A DNA stretch of 64,000 nt. Origin: Halomonas elongata DSM 2581. GTDB lineage: Bacteria > Pseudomonadota > Gammaproteobacteria > Pseudomonadales > Halomonadaceae. Under the pieces are notes generated by a model. The model worked only from the letters and a program-made list of their open reading frames with translations. It ran no database searches and was not told the DNA's origin. The translations under genes were made by a program, and so were the position numbers. Location: contig NC_014532.2 in NCBI RefSeq assembly GCF_000196875.2, positions 2,542,001 to 2,606,000 on the forward strand, written 5' to 3'. Positions 1 through 9,326 of the stretch are shown piece by piece. Each line of letters begins with the position of its first letter. Position 1 is the first letter of the stretch.

Positions 1-124
1 CGCCGGACTCGCTCCCGGCTCGCTCGGCGCGCGTGACAGCTTCGCCGACATCGGCCAGAGCCTGGCTTATCATTTCGATCTGCCGCCCATGGATGACGGC
101 ACATCCTTCCTACAGGAGGCATAA
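1..124 (+). CDS. deoB: Phosphopentomutase, C-terminal end only (partial)
   Basis: This is the last 40 codons of a frame that enters from the left edge and stops with TAA at 122-124. The visible tail contains [14 protein letters not shown] and ends [14 protein letters not shown], which matches the C-terminus of the DeoB phosphopentomutases. DeoB interconverts (deoxy)ribose 1-phosphate and 5-phosphate in the cytoplasm. The gene lies three bases upstream of deoD, and its final codons contain the AGGAGG ribosome binding site used by deoD, so the two are surely co-transcribed. The catalytic residues lie outside the window. Confidence 0.85.
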   Translation, partial: AGLAPGSLGARDSFADIGQSLAYHFDLPPMDDGTSFLQEA

Positions 125-127
125 ACG

Positions 128-856
128 ATGGCCACCCCCCACATCAAGGCCGAACGCGGCGACTTCGCCGACACCGTGCTGATGCCCGGTGATCCGCTGC
201 GGGCCCGCTACATCGCCGAGACCTTCCTCGACGACGCCCGGCTCGTCAACGAGGTCCGCAACATGTACGGCTACACCGGCACCTACCGGGGTCGCGAGAT
301 CTCGGTGATGGGCCACGGCATGGGCATCCCCTCGATCTCGATCTACGCCAAGGAACTGATCACCGAGTTCGACGTCAAGCGCCTGATCCGGGTCGGTTCC
401 TGCGGCGCGGTGCGCGACGATGTGGCGGTACGCGACGTGGTGATCGGCATGGGCGCCAGTACCGATTCCGGCGTCAATCGCACCCGTTTCCTGGGCAACG
501 ACCTCGGCGCCATCGCCGACTTCGAACTGACCCGACATGCCGTGGACGCCGCTCGCGAGCACGGCGTGCCCGTCAAGGTCGGCAACATCTTCTCCGCCGA
601 TCTGTTCTACGACCCGCGCCCCGAGATGGTCGAGATGATGCGCCGCTACGGCATCGTCGGCGTGGAGATGGAAGCCGCCGGCCTGTACGGCGTGGCCGCC
701 GAGTTCGGCGCCCGGGCCGCCACCATCTGCACGGTCTCGGACCACATCGTCAAGGGCGACTCGCTATCCAGCGACGAGCGCGCCACCACCTTCGACGACA
801 TGATGCGCATCGCCCTGGACAGCGTGCTGCGCGACGACGCCGGAGGTGACGCATGA
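128..856 (+). CDS. deoD: Purine-nucleoside phosphorylase, DeoD type
   Basis: This 242-residue protein has the normal DeoD length. It phosphorolyses purine (deoxy)nucleosides to the free base and (deoxy)ribose 1-phosphate in the cytoplasm. Visible family features are the N-terminal phosphate-site GDPLRA (residues 21-26), GSCGA at 90-94, GVEMEA at 178-183, and the catalytic Asp205 in TVSDHI with Arg218 a short way downstream. It starts at ATG behind AGGAGG. It sits between deoB and cdd and overlaps cdd by four bases (ATGA), so the three form one nucleoside salvage operon: base release here, sugar phosphate isomerisation by DeoB, and cytidine deamination by Cdd. Confidence 0.96.
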   Translation: MATPHIKAERGDFADTVLMPGDPLRARYIAETFLDDARLVNEVRNMYGYTGTYRGREISVMGHGMGIPSISIYAKELITEFDVKRLIRVGSCGAVRDDVAVRDVVIGMGASTDSGVNRTRFLGNDLGAIADFELTRHAVDAAREHGVPVKVGNIFSADLFYDPRPEMVEMMRRYGIVGVEMEAAGLYGVAAEFGARAATICTVSDHIVKGDSLSSDERATTFDDMMRIALDSVLRDDAGGDA

Positions 857-1263
857 GCGATGACGTGGCCGCCGATATCGTCGGCGAACTGGTTGCGGTG
901 CGTGATCGCGCCTACGCGCCCTACTCCCGACACCCCGTCGGGGCCCTGGTGATCAGCGAAAGCGGCACCCGCTACAGCGGTGCCAACATCGAGGTCGCCC
1001 ATTACAAGGGGCTGTGCGCCGAGGCCTCGGCCATCGCCGCCATGGCCAGCGCCGGCGAACGCCGCCTGAGCGAGGTCTACGTGATCGGCCCGGGCCAGCA
1101 CCTGTGCACGCCCTGCGGCGACTGTCGCCAGCGCATCCGCGAGTTCGCCACCGACGAGACCCGCATTCTGGTGGTCGACGCCGACGGCGCCCTGCTCAGG
1201 CGCTACACCATGAACGAGTTGCTGCCGGACGCCTTCGGGCCCGATAATCTGGACCTGGATTGA
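853..1263 (+). CDS. cdd: Cytidine deaminase
   Basis: This 136-residue protein is a cytidine deaminase of the small homotetrameric class, which converts (deoxy)cytidine to (deoxy)uridine. The zinc site is visible as Cys55 with the proton-shuttling Glu57 in LCAEAS, and Cys88 and Cys91 in TPCGDC. The substrate-binding Asn and Glu lie in SGANIEVA (42-49). The start codon overlaps the deoD stop, which implies translational coupling and makes this the last clear member of the deoB-deoD-cdd unit. Confidence 0.95.
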   Translation: MSDDVAADIVGELVAVRDRAYAPYSRHPVGALVISESGTRYSGANIEVAHYKGLCAEASAIAAMASAGERRLSEVYVIGPGQHLCTPCGDCRQRIREFATDETRILVVDADGALLRRYTMNELLPDAFGPDNLDLD

Positions 1264-1325
1264 GCGCATCCCGGCTGGCCTCGCCCGGCCGGGACTTTCT
1301 CTCACGACACTCGCGAACAGCCGCT

Positions 1326-1718
1326 ATGCACAGTCCCGCCCTTGCCATTACCCGCACGCCCCTGGTGGCCGTCTACGGCACCCTCAAGCAAGGCCTGCGC
1401 AATCACCACTGGCTGGAAGGCGCCACCTTCGTCGGTCGCGATCACCTCACCACCGCCACCCTCTACGACCTCGGCCGCTTTCCCGGCGCCAAGGCCGAAC
1501 CCTCGCGTGGCGTGGAAGTGGAAGTCTATCGCGTCGACGCGCAAATCCTGGCCGACCTCGACCGCCTGGAGGACTATCGCGTGCGCGCCCCGGCCTCGGG
1601 CATGTACGACCGTGCCATTCACGACACCGCCTTTGGCCCCGCCTGGCTCTATCTCTACAATCCCGACGTCACCGGTCACCCGGCGATTCACGAAGGCGCC
1701 TGGCAGCCCGCCGGCTGA
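1326..1718 (+). CDS. Gamma-glutamylcyclotransferase-family protein (YtfP/AIG2-like)
   Basis: The 130-residue product begins with VAVYGTLKQGLRNHHWL, the N-terminal YGTLK/R-G signature of the gamma-glutamylcyclotransferase (AIG2/YtfP) fold. An acidic residue expected at the active site is present in DLDRLEDYR. Such enzymes release 5-oxoproline from gamma-glutamyl amines or peptides, but the substrate of this one is unknown. A longer frame opens at a TTG at 1260 overlapping the cdd stop. I prefer ATG 1326 because the family signature begins 13 residues later, as is usual. It lies downstream of cdd on the same strand and could share its transcript. Confidence 0.8.
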   Translation: MHSPALAITRTPLVAVYGTLKQGLRNHHWLEGATFVGRDHLTTATLYDLGRFPGAKAEPSRGVEVEVYRVDAQILADLDRLEDYRVRAPASGMYDRAIHDTAFGPAWLYLYNPDVTGHPAIHEGAWQPAG

Positions 1719-1760
1719 CCACCCGGTATCCATCCGCCATCGACTATTCGGAGCCCGCTC

Positions 1761-2504
1761 ATGTCCCGCGCCATCGACATTCCCGCCGCCGACGGCACCA
1801 TCGACGCTCTCATCTTCACGCCCGACAACGCCGACGGCCCGCTGCCGGCCGTGGTGCTGTTCACCGATATCGGCGGCCTGCGCCCCTGCTATCACGAGAA
1901 GGCCCAGCGGATCGCGGACAACGGCTATGCCGTCCTGATGCCCAACATCTACTACCGCGACGCAGCCGGCGCCATCGTGCCGGAAGGCAAGTCCTTCCGC
2001 GACCCGGACGTGCGCCCGACCCTGGTCGAGTATGCCGACCACCTCTCACCCGAGACACAATCTCGCGACTTCATCGCCCTGCTCGAATGCATCGATGCCG
2101 AGGCCGAATTCGCGGATGGCAAGCTGGGCGTGGTCGGCTATTGCATGACCTCGGCCTTCGCACTGCGCATGGCGGCCGAACACCCCGACCGTGTCGCCGC
2201 CGTGGCGGGATTCCATTCGGCACGGCTGGCGGAGGCCGACGACCCGGCAAGCCTCGTCAACGTGGTCGAGGCCATCAAAGCCCGTGTCTACTTCGGCCAC
2301 GCCGACAAGGACGAACTGCTGCCCCCCGAGCAGATCGCCCGCATGGACGAAGCTCTCGCCCGAGCCGGCGTGCACTTCACCACCGAGCTCTACAAGGGCG
2401 CACCCCACGGCTACACCGCCCAGGACGCCGCTGGCTCCTACCACGCCGAAGCCGATGCACTGCATTACAAGCGGCTCGCCACGCTGCTGGAAGAAACGCT
2501 GTAA
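1761..2504 (+). CDS. Dienelactone hydrolase family protein
   Basis: The 247-residue protein is an alpha/beta hydrolase of the dienelactone hydrolase family. The nucleophile elbow is GYCMT with Cys128, and the triad is completed by an Asp in HADKDEL (around 182-184) and His216 in APHGY. Family members hydrolyse dienelactones or related esters in the cytosol. No aromatic catabolism genes are nearby, so the substrate is open. It follows the cyclotransferase-like gene by 42 bases and is followed by a strong hairpin, so it probably ends the transcription unit. Confidence 0.85.
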   Translation: MSRAIDIPAADGTIDALIFTPDNADGPLPAVVLFTDIGGLRPCYHEKAQRIADNGYAVLMPNIYYRDAAGAIVPEGKSFRDPDVRPTLVEYADHLSPETQSRDFIALLECIDAEAEFADGKLGVVGYCMTSAFALRMAAEHPDRVAAVAGFHSARLAEADDPASLVNVVEAIKARVYFGHADKDELLPPEQIARMDEALARAGVHFTTELYKGAPHGYTAQDAAGSYHAEADALHYKRLATLLEETL

Positions 2505-2522
2505 GGCTCTATTGCCCGTTTA

Positions 2523-2557
2523 CCGTCAACGGCCCCTGGGCATGGGGCCGTTGACGG
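2523..2557 (+). terminator. Strong hairpin after the hydrolase gene
   Basis: The arms at 2523-2536 and 2544-2557 are a perfect 14-base inverted repeat around a 7-base loop. It begins 19 bases past the stop codon at 2504. There is no T-run after it, so it may act as a processing or stability element as well as a terminator. Confidence 0.6.
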
Positions 2558-2620
2558 GACAGAACTCAGCCTACGAGGCAAAGAGTGAAGGGCATCGCCA
2601 CTCCTGGCATTGTCAATTTT

Positions 2621-3052
2621 CTATAGCGCCATATGCAGAAGAGGATAAGGCTTGCCCTGCCCATCAACTGGCGAGTAACCCGTTACCGAAAACCCAATAT
2701 GTTGATAAAAGCCTAGTGCTTGCTCATTCTGCTCATTGACGTCAACCTTCGTGGCCCCTTGCTCTTTAATGGCATGATCCGCCAACATGGCACCCACACC
2801 TTTCCCCCGTGCATCAGGTGAGATAAACAGCATTTCAATATTGCCATCATGCACGCCACAGAAGCCCAATATTTCACCATCTCCACTTCTGGCGCACCGC
2901 AGATCCACCGCGTCAAAATACTGCTCCAGGATCAATGGCTTTAATTCCTGAAGATCCTCCTCTGCCAAAAAATCGTGAGTTGCTCTCACCGATGCTTCCC
3001 AGATCTCTATCAGCCTTTGACGATCATCCTTTTCAACGATCTCAATATTCAT
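2621..3052 (-). CDS. GNAT N-acetyltransferase, YjaB-like
   Basis: The 143-residue product closely resembles E. coli YjaB. Shared motifs are ATHDFL near residue 25, VNEQNEQALGFYQHIGF and GKPYPLL at the end. The acetyl-CoA binding loop is RGKGVG. YjaB-type proteins are cytoplasmic acetyltransferases whose physiological acceptor is not established. I chose ATG 3052, which has GGGA upstream; a TTG eight codons earlier is the only alternative. The gene and its flanks (about 2560-3240) are clearly richer in A+T than everything around them, which points to acquisition from elsewhere. It is convergent with the hydrolase gene. Confidence 0.85.
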   Translation of the reverse strand: MNIEIVEKDDRQRLIEIWEASVRATHDFLAEEDLQELKPLILEQYFDAVDLRCARSGDGEILGFCGVHDGNIEMLFISPDARGKGVGAMLADHAIKEQGATKVDVNEQNEQALGFYQHIGFSVTGYSPVDGQGKPYPLLHMAL

Positions 3053-3261
3053 CACTAATTCCCATTCAAAATTCAACGGCTATTAGAGCAGTAACTTTTA
3101 CACCGTTCTATCAACTTACAAGCGCCAACAAATGTGCGCACTGCATAGCATCAAAGATTACCGGATACTGTTGATTACAAGCCCCATCCTGTGATGAGCC
3201 CTGCCACTAAACCAACAGAAAAACCACTAGCCCGGGACAAGGCTCACCGAGGCTCCCAGCC

Positions 3262-3627
3262 CTATTCGCCGAAGCGTCGACGCAGGTAGCCGATGATGTC
3301 GCTTGATTCGTACAGCCAGCGTGTCTCACCGCCCTCTTCGATTCGCAGGCAGGGCACCTGCACCTTGCCGCCGCCTTCCAGCAGCGCTCGACGATGCTCG
3401 GGGTCGAGCCGGGTGTCACGAATCTCGATGGTCAGGGCTAGACGGGTGATCTCGCGACGCACCCGCACGCAGTAGGGGCAACTCCAGAACTGATAGAGCG
3501 CCAGGGCCTCGCACGCCCGGTCGACTTCGGCCTGAGTCTCGGCGTCGCGATGCACTTCCGGTGCCGGACCAAGCTTCCTGGACACCCAGGTCAGCGGCGC
3601 CAGCAATGTCTGAATCAGCGGTCGCAT
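3262..3627 (-). CDS. Glutaredoxin-like protein (thioredoxin-fold domain)
   Basis: This 121-residue protein has a short N-terminal extension and then a glutaredoxin/GST N-terminal fold. The redox motif is CPYC at residues 50-53, followed by a cis-proline segment QVPCLRI and a glutathione-site ESSDIIGYL. These are the features of a dithiol glutaredoxin. The N-terminal 25 residues are weakly hydrophobic and may associate with the membrane, but I see no signal peptide cleavage site. It is a single gene on the minus strand behind GGAGG. Confidence 0.8.
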   Translation of the reverse strand: MRPLIQTLLAPLTWVSRKLGPAPEVHRDAETQAEVDRACEALALYQFWSCPYCVRVRREITRLALTIEIRDTRLDPEHRRALLEGGGKVQVPCLRIEEGGETRWLYESSDIIGYLRRRFGE

Positions 3628-3689
3628 GATGTTTTCCTCCTGCCATCAGGATAGGTCGAAGGCCGCCAATGCTCTCGACTATGTCTCAT

Positions 3690-4661
3690 TCAACTGGTCT
3701 CGCGAACCACCAACTCTACCGGCATCGAGACATGGCGCGGCGTTTTGCTTGCCTGCGCCTCTCCCAGCAGTTCGACACTCATGGCGGCGATACCGGCGAT
3801 ATCCTGGCGCACCGTGGTCAGCCCCTCTGCCAGGGTCGGCAGGTCGTCGAAGCCAGTGACCGCGACCTCGCCAGGCACGCTCAGGCCATGATCCTCCAGA
3901 GCCGTCAGGCAACCCCGGGCCAGCTCGTCGGTCTCGCAGACCAGGCCGTCATAGGCGCGCGGCTCCCGTTCAAGACGCCGGCTCAGCCAGCGATAGCCGG
4001 TCAGTGCCGGATCCAGGTTGGGCGGGATGTCGATCAGTTCGGCCTCGAAGCCGGCCTCGTCGAGCGCCTGACGATAGCCTCCCAGGCGATGCTGGCTGTG
4101 AGGACTGGTCAGCTCGTCGCCTACGAAAGCGATGCGCCGACGCCCTTTCTCGACCAGGTGGCGGGTGGCCAGGTAGATGCCATGGCGATCCTCCGGCGCC
4201 ACCGAGAAGCCCTCCCCGGCCAGGCCGATGCGCACGAAGGGCACACTGCGAGACCTCATCAGTTCGGGGCGCGGGTCGTCGGCGAACTCGCCGAGCAGGA
4301 TGGCGGCCCCAGCCTGCTCGGGCAAGGTCGACGTACGGTCGTGAGCGAAGAAAATCGGCACCATACCCTGGCGGTGCAGCGCCACGGTCAGGTGCTGGTA
4401 GAGCAGAATATAGTAGGGCCGCAGCTCGAAGTCGCGGCGCCCCAGCGAAATGCCCACCACCGCGGCCTTGCCGCTGATCAACTGGCGGGCGGCGGCGCTG
4501 GGCCGGTACTCGACATCGCGGCTGATGGTGAGGATGCGCTCGCGCAACGCCTCGCTGATGCCCGGCTTGCCATTGAGCGCGCGGCTGACTGAGGCGATGG
4601 AGACGCCCGCCCGCCGTGCGATTTCCCGGATGTTGGCCGTCTTCGACGGTTGTCTGCTCAT
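3690..4661 (-). CDS. LacI-family transcriptional regulator
   Basis: This is a typical LacI/GalR repressor of 323 residues. The N-terminal helix-turn-helix reads NIREIARRAGVSIASVSRAL, followed by the hinge segment RPSAAARQL and a periplasmic-binding-protein-like effector domain ending in ELVVRET. I chose the ATG at 4661; the frame continues 19 codons further upstream, but those residues are not conserved in the family. The gene is last in a minus-strand array with the Gfo/Idh and ThuA-like genes. The operators upstream of that array at 6731-6766 are its probable target. The effector is likely a sugar derivative, which is an inference from the neighbours. Confidence 0.92.
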   Translation of the reverse strand: MSRQPSKTANIREIARRAGVSIASVSRALNGKPGISEALRERILTISRDVEYRPSAAARQLISGKAAVVGISLGRRDFELRPYYILLYQHLTVALHRQGMVPIFFAHDRTSTLPEQAGAAILLGEFADDPRPELMRSRSVPFVRIGLAGEGFSVAPEDRHGIYLATRHLVEKGRRRIAFVGDELTSPHSQHRLGGYRQALDEAGFEAELIDIPPNLDPALTGYRWLSRRLEREPRAYDGLVCETDELARGCLTALEDHGLSVPGEVAVTGFDDLPTLAEGLTTVRQDIAGIAAMSVELLGEAQASKTPRHVSMPVELVVRETS

Positions 4662-4812
4662 CGCCTGCCTCGTCACCGGGCGACCGACCTCGCGCCGACC
4701 GCCATTCCTTGCGGCCACCGATTGTGCCCGATCGGGCGAAGCGCTGCGACTGCGCCTCGCTCACCGCCCCGGCATGGCGGTGCGGCGGTGACATCCGGCG
4801 GGCAGGGATAGC

Positions 4813-5886
4813 TCAGGCAGGTCGATCCTGGACGGCCTGCCCTTCCAGGCGCAGGACGCCGCCCCGGGCATCGGAGTCGAAACAGGCGTCCAACACACGC
4901 TGCAGGGCAGCACCACGGGCGAAGTCGGGCTGGTCGTTGATGCCGCTTGCGATACTGTCGACGAAGCGACGGTAGATGCTCGGCGTGGGCGGTGCCGTGA
5001 CCGAGGTCCAGCGCGCGGGATGCACGTCCTCACCGAGACACACCTGCACCTGGTCGCGGGCCGCATCGAGATCGACGCGCAGCGCGCCGCGATCGCCGTG
5101 AACCGAGAGCGCCAGCGAGTTGTGATGGCCGGTGGCCCAACGAGTGGCCTGAACAGTACCCAGCGCGCCGCCGGTGAACGCCACCTGCATCAGGGCGCTG
5201 TCGTTGGCGTCGAGCCTGTACTCGCCGATGCGGTTGTCCGGGGCCTTGTCGAAGCACTTGAGCCGACAGGTTACCTCGACGATATCCCCTACGGGGAAGC
5301 TGGCGAAATCGAGGATGTGCACTCCCACATCGCCCAGCACGCCCTTGCTGCCGTGTGCTTCGGAGAGCCGCCACAACCACTGGCTGTCCTGGTCCCAGCG
5401 CCCCCAGGCATCGCTCACCAGCCAGCTCTGGCGATAGCTGGCATCGACGTGCATCACCCGCCCCAACCGGCCGTCGGCCACCAGTTCGCGGGCAAGCTGG
5501 ATCGCCGGGGCATCGCGATAGCTGAGGTTGACCATGTTGATCACCCCGGCCTCGCGGGCCGCCGCAGCCATTTCGTTGGCATCGGCGGCATTGGTGGCCA
5601 ACGGCTTCTCGCAGAGGATGTGCTTGCCGGCGGCGATGGCGGCCAGCGAGGTTGCCTTGTGCACGCCGTCCGGGGTGACGTTGCTCACCGCGTCGATGTC
5701 ATCGCGGGCCAGCATGGCCGCCAGGTCGGAGCAGGCTTCGGGAATGTCGTGGGTCTCGGCGAAGGCACGCGCCTTGTCGCCGTCAAGGTCGCACACCGCC
5801 ACTATCTCGACATCGCCGAGAGCGTGGAAGCGCTTCGCATGTTCGCCAGCCATGCCACCGGCACCGATGATCGCCAGACGCATCAC
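4813..5886 (-). CDS. Gfo/Idh/MocA-family oxidoreductase
   Basis: This 357-residue NAD(P)-dependent dehydrogenase has an N-terminal Rossmann domain with [14 protein letters not shown], an acidic adenosine-ribose ligand in AVCDLD, and the family lysine in CEKPLA. The C-terminal half is the usual alpha/beta domain. Family members oxidise or reduce sugars, inositols and sugar acids. The start overlaps the stop of the upstream ThuA-like gene by four bases, which indicates an operon. The partner ThuA-like gene and the LacI regulator suggest a role in sugar catabolism, but the sequence does not identify the substrate. Confidence 0.92.
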   Translation of the reverse strand: MMRLAIIGAGGMAGEHAKRFHALGDVEIVAVCDLDGDKARAFAETHDIPEACSDLAAMLARDDIDAVSNVTPDGVHKATSLAAIAAGKHILCEKPLATNAADANEMAAAAREAGVINMVNLSYRDAPAIQLARELVADGRLGRVMHVDASYRQSWLVSDAWGRWDQDSQWLWRLSEAHGSKGVLGDVGVHILDFASFPVGDIVEVTCRLKCFDKAPDNRIGEYRLDANDSALMQVAFTGGALGTVQATRWATGHHNSLALSVHGDRGALRVDLDAARDQVQVCLGEDVHPARWTSVTAPPTPSIYRRFVDSIASGINDQPDFARGAALQRVLDACFDSDARGGVLRLEGQAVQDRPA

Positions 5887-6662
5887 CTGAAGCCCTCCTC
5901 TCCCGGTTTATGCAGGCCTTCCCCCTTCACTTCCACCGGGTTCGGCGCCTGCTCGGGCGGCACATTGGGGCAGTTGTCGATCCAGCGCGAGCCCTCGGGG
6001 CACGCCCATTTCACGCCGTTCTTGAGTACCCGGCGCACCTGGTCGTCGTAGTAGATCGGATAGGTCTCGTGGCCGGGGCCGAAATAGAAGATCTTGCCGT
6101 TGCCGCGTTTATAGGTGAGGCCGGAACGGAATACCTCACCGCCCTCGAAGGCGCTGATGAAGATCACCTCGTCGGGATTGGGCACGGCAAAGGGTTCGCC
6201 ATACATCTCGCTGTGCGGCAGCTCGAGATAGGAGCCCAGACCCTGGACGATGGGATGGCCCGGGTTGATCACCCACAGCCGCTCACGCTCTCCGGCCTCG
6301 CGCCACTTCAGCGAGCAGGTGGTGCCCATCAGGCGCTTGAAGATCCTGGAGTAGTGGGCGGAGTGCAGCACCAGCAGGCCCATGCCTTGCAGCACCCGGG
6401 CCTGGACCCGGTCGACGGTCTCGTCATGGACGTCACCGTGGGCCGCATGCCCCCACCACAGCAGTACATCGGTGTCGTCGAGCAGCGCCTCGGGCAGCCC
6501 CTGCTCGGGATCCTGCAGGGTGACGGCACGTGCCTCGATCTGCGGATCCTCGTTGAGTCCGTCGGCAATGCAGGCATGCATGCCCTCGGGATAGATACGT
6601 GCTACCACGTCGTTGGTCTGTTCGTGGACATTCTCGCCCCAGACCGTGACCTTGATCGTCAT
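5883..6662 (-). CDS. ThuA-like (trehalose utilization) domain protein
   Basis: The 259-residue product has the ThuA fold, which is related to class I glutamine amidotransferases. It begins [15 protein letters not shown] and carries the conserved [23 protein letters not shown] and [14 protein letters not shown] segments. ThuA-like proteins accompany sugar-oxidising Gfo/Idh enzymes in many catabolic loci, and some have been linked to processing of keto-sugars. The start at ATG 6662 is supported by AGGAGG; the open frame extends upstream through the operator region and is not used. It is the first gene of a minus-strand operon. Confidence 0.88.
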   Translation of the reverse strand: MTIKVTVWGENVHEQTNDVVARIYPEGMHACIADGLNEDPQIEARAVTLQDPEQGLPEALLDDTDVLLWWGHAAHGDVHDETVDRVQARVLQGMGLLVLHSAHYSRIFKRLMGTTCSLKWREAGERERLWVINPGHPIVQGLGSYLELPHSEMYGEPFAVPNPDEVIFISAFEGGEVFRSGLTYKRGNGKIFYFGPGHETYPIYYDDQVRRVLKNGVKWACPEGSRWIDNCPNVPPEQAPNPVEVKGEGLHKPGEEGFR

Positions 6663-6730
6663 GAGTAGGCTCCTCCTGGCATGGCCCTGATGGGTAATGG
6701 CGATCCCGACGATGTCAGTGACATTCAAAA

Positions 6731-6766
6731 AGTAAACGCTTACGCTCGAAGAGTAAACGTTTACTC
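6731..6766. promoter_or_regulatory. Tandem LacI-type operators upstream of the ThuA/Gfo operon
   Basis: A perfect 16-base palindrome, GAGTAAACGTTTACTC, lies at 6751-6766. A related, imperfect site, AGTAAACGCTTACGCT, is at 6731-6746. The centres are about 20 bases apart, or two helical turns. Both carry the central CG and the flanking half-sites typical of LacI/GalR operators. They lie 69-104 bases upstream of the ThuA start, where a repressor encoded at 3690-4661 could act cooperatively. Confidence 0.75.
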
Positions 6767-6846
6767 ATTGCCACCATCGTCGCATCTCACACCAAACATT
6801 CAGATTGGCCGGCAAGGAGATTCACGACGAAAAACAAACTGGAAAG

Positions 6847-6879
6847 TGACCGGGCCCGGCGGCTGGCCGGGCTCGGTCA
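6847..6879 (-). terminator. Rho-independent terminator of the MscS gene
   Basis: The arms at 6847-6860 and 6866-6879 form a 14-base stem with one wobble pair around a 5-base loop. On the minus strand the stem is followed by a pyrimidine-rich stretch with TTTGTTTTT. It lies 35-67 bases past the stop of the mechanosensitive channel gene. Confidence 0.7.
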
Positions 6880-6913
6880 TGCACAGGCGGGAAAGACCGG
6901 AAATGGGCCGCTA

Positions 6914-9226
6914 TCAGGTGCCGGGATCCGGCGATGCCCCTCGGGCATTGGTCTCGCCGGCCGGGTCGGCGACCCCCGCCTCGCCGGGATCGCGGCCTGC
7001 CGCGTCGCGCTCCTCGCCCCATTCGCTGCTGCCGTCGAGTCGACCGCCGCCACGCCCTTCCATGCTGACGCTGAGACGCGGCACGCCGAGATCGATTTCC
7101 TGCTCTTCCATGCGCTGCTTGAGCAGCAGATTGAAGGCCCGAGACACATCCCACTGCATCTCGGGCGCGGTACGAAAGCGCATGCGCAGGATCGGGCAGC
7201 CATCCTCGAAGGCATGGATGCCCTGCATTTCCAGCGGCGACCAGATGTGGTGGCGCATCATCGGATCCTGGCGCAGTGCACGGGCGGTCTCATGCATCAG
7301 GGTGATGGCGTCGTCGATCTTCATGTCGTAGGGAATGCGGATCTTCATCAGCGCGATGCCGAACTGCCGCGACATGTTATGGATCGAGTCGATTCGGCTG
7401 AAGGTGATGATGTGCACGATGCCATCCAGGTCACGCAGCCTCACGGTGCGCAGGGTCAGGCCCTCGACGGTGCCCATGTGGCCGTTGATCTTCACGAAGT
7501 CGTCCACCGCCAGGGAATCCTCGATGAGGATGAAGATACCGGTGATCAGATCCTGCACCAGGGTCTGGGCACCGAAACCGATGGCCAGGCCGATGACACC
7601 GGCACCCGCCAGCAGCGGCGTGACGTTCACTCCCAGGTTGGCGAGCCCGACGATGGCGGCGATGATCACGATGGTGGCAAAGATGACGTTGCGGATCATC
7701 GGCGTGATGGTCTGGGCTCGCGCCTGATTGACCCGGCGGCCCCGGGAGCGTGCCGACGACACCAGGGCACGCTGGATGGCCGTATCGGCGAAGATCCAGG
7801 CCAGCCAGGCCAGCAGGATGGTGAAGCCGATGCCCAGCAGTGCCTGGCCGATGCGCACGCTGGCCACGCCCTGGGTGCCGATGCCGATCAGGGAAGCCCC
7901 CCACACCTGCAGCGACAGTTCGGCAAAGGCGAACCAGGCCAGGACATGACCCAGCGCATAACCGAAGCGCTCCAGTCGGCGCCGATATTCGCTCTGGCGG
8001 CGACGTTTCGAGCGCTTCTCGGCGTGCCGGCGCAGCAGCCCCGCCACGACCAGCGTCAACACCAGCAGGGCGGCGGAAATGATCGAGCGCGCCAGCGCCG
8101 TGCCGACATCACCCCCGGTGACGAAGATCGCCAGCAGCGAACCGCCCACCAGCAGCAGCGCCGGCACATGCCAGAGACCGCCCACCACCCGGATCACCTC
8201 CGAGGCGCTGCCCTTGTCGCGCCGGTGGGAATAAGGCCGATTGCGAATCAGGTGCTTGATGGGGCGCTTGAAATTCAGGATGAAGCGTCCACTCAGCACG
8301 GCCGCCAGTGTATTGGCCAGCACCGAGCACAGGCTGGCCAGATCGAGGCCGATCAAATCGGTGAGCCGCGACGAATTGAGGGCATCGCCCAGGGCGATCA
8401 AGGCACCGATCATGAACAGCGGTCGCAGCCCATGGTTCTGCAAGATGCGCACGGCGACGAAGCGATGCCCGCGCGTGAACACCGAGATGAACGTTTCCAC
8501 AACCACCGATAGGGTCCGCCCGCACAGTGCCACATAGGCGATGACCAGGGCCCCTGTGCGCCCGGCACTGCCCGACACCAGTTGTGCGATCCCCATCGTC
8601 AACGCAAAGGCCAATGCCCAGGGCAGCATGCGCCGCAGGAAGTGGATCGCCAACAGGTGCGCCCGGGGTTCGCGCGGCAGGTCCAGCGGCCAGCCACGGC
8701 GTCTGGCCAGCATTCGGCCCAGGGCGATGAAAATCACCAACAGCCCACCCCAGATCGCCACCAGCACGGTCAGCTCGATGATGAAGCGCACGATCTCGGC
8801 GTTGCCGGTTCGCACTACCAGCTCGGTCAGATCCTGCCATCCCTCGGTCAACTGGAGACGCCAGCCATCCAGGGGTGACCGCCCTGATTCGGCCTGCTCC
8901 CCCAGTTGGTTGAAGGTATCGGCGAGCGCCCCCAACAGTCCCTGTGGCGATGTGAAGCTTTCCTCTTCGGCAGCCGGCTGATTGGCCTGGCGCAACGCCT
9001 CCAGGCTCTCCAGCAGTTCCTGTCGCTTGGCATCGTCCTGCAGGGTGGCAATGACCTGGTCCAGCGACGCCTGAAGCTGCTGGGGATCATGACCTTGCGA
9101 CTGCTTGGCATTGGCCAGCCCCGAAAGCGGTGAAGGCTGCGCGGCCACGAGCAGCGGCAGCGCCAGCAACAACAGCATCAACAGGCCACGCAGGGCCAGC
9201 GAGTAACGGTGCGCGATGGGCAACAT
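6914..9226 (-). CDS. MscS-family mechanosensitive ion channel, large type
   Basis: The 770-residue protein begins with a signal peptide (LLMLLLLALPLLVAAQPS), followed by a periplasmic region with a likely coiled coil (residues about 45-100). A long series of membrane helices then leads into the MscS core. The pore-lining helix is recognisable in the Gly/Ala-rich LLAGAGVIGLAIGFGAQTLV, followed by the beta-domain segment DDFVKINGHMGTVEGLTLRT. This is the MscK/YbdG-like large architecture. Such channels open on hypo-osmotic shock, which matters for a halophile. ATG 9226 has GGAGAT upstream; a frame 12 codons longer lacks a ribosome binding site. The last 50 residues are Gly/Arg/Glu-rich and probably disordered. 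Confidence 0.92.
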   Translation of the reverse strand: MLPIAHRYSLALRGLLMLLLLALPLLVAAQPSPLSGLANAKQSQGHDPQQLQASLDQVIATLQDDAKRQELLESLEALRQANQPAAEEESFTSPQGLLGALADTFNQLGEQAESGRSPLDGWRLQLTEGWQDLTELVVRTGNAEIVRFIIELTVLVAIWGGLLVIFIALGRMLARRRGWPLDLPREPRAHLLAIHFLRRMLPWALAFALTMGIAQLVSGSAGRTGALVIAYVALCGRTLSVVVETFISVFTRGHRFVAVRILQNHGLRPLFMIGALIALGDALNSSRLTDLIGLDLASLCSVLANTLAAVLSGRFILNFKRPIKHLIRNRPYSHRRDKGSASEVIRVVGGLWHVPALLLVGGSLLAIFVTGGDVGTALARSIISAALLVLTLVVAGLLRRHAEKRSKRRRQSEYRRRLERFGYALGHVLAWFAFAELSLQVWGASLIGIGTQGVASVRIGQALLGIGFTILLAWLAWIFADTAIQRALVSSARSRGRRVNQARAQTITPMIRNVIFATIVIIAAIVGLANLGVNVTPLLAGAGVIGLAIGFGAQTLVQDLITGIFILIEDSLAVDDFVKINGHMGTVEGLTLRTVRLRDLDGIVHIITFSRIDSIHNMSRQFGIALMKIRIPYDMKIDDAITLMHETARALRQDPMMRHHIWSPLEMQGIHAFEDGCPILRMRFRTAPEMQWDVSRAFNLLLKQRMEEQEIDLGVPRLSVSMEGRGGGRLDGSSEWGEERDAAGRDPGEAGVADPAGETNARGASPDPGT

Positions 9227-9326
9227 CGGATCTCCATCCAGAGAGTCACGGTATAACGGCATATCCTGACATAAAGATGGCCAGACAGTGTGTTAGGCTG
9301 CCGAAACCTGACAACAGGATGCCGTC

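Noticed and set aside
3061-3240. Possible integron attC-like site beside the AT-rich acetyltransferase gene
   Set aside because: The GCGCC/GCGC segments near 3120-3140 lack the paired core sites of attC, and no integrase is present.
7214-8512. Long plus-strand open frame opposite the MscS gene
   Set aside because: It shows no motifs and sits entirely within a well-supported channel gene.
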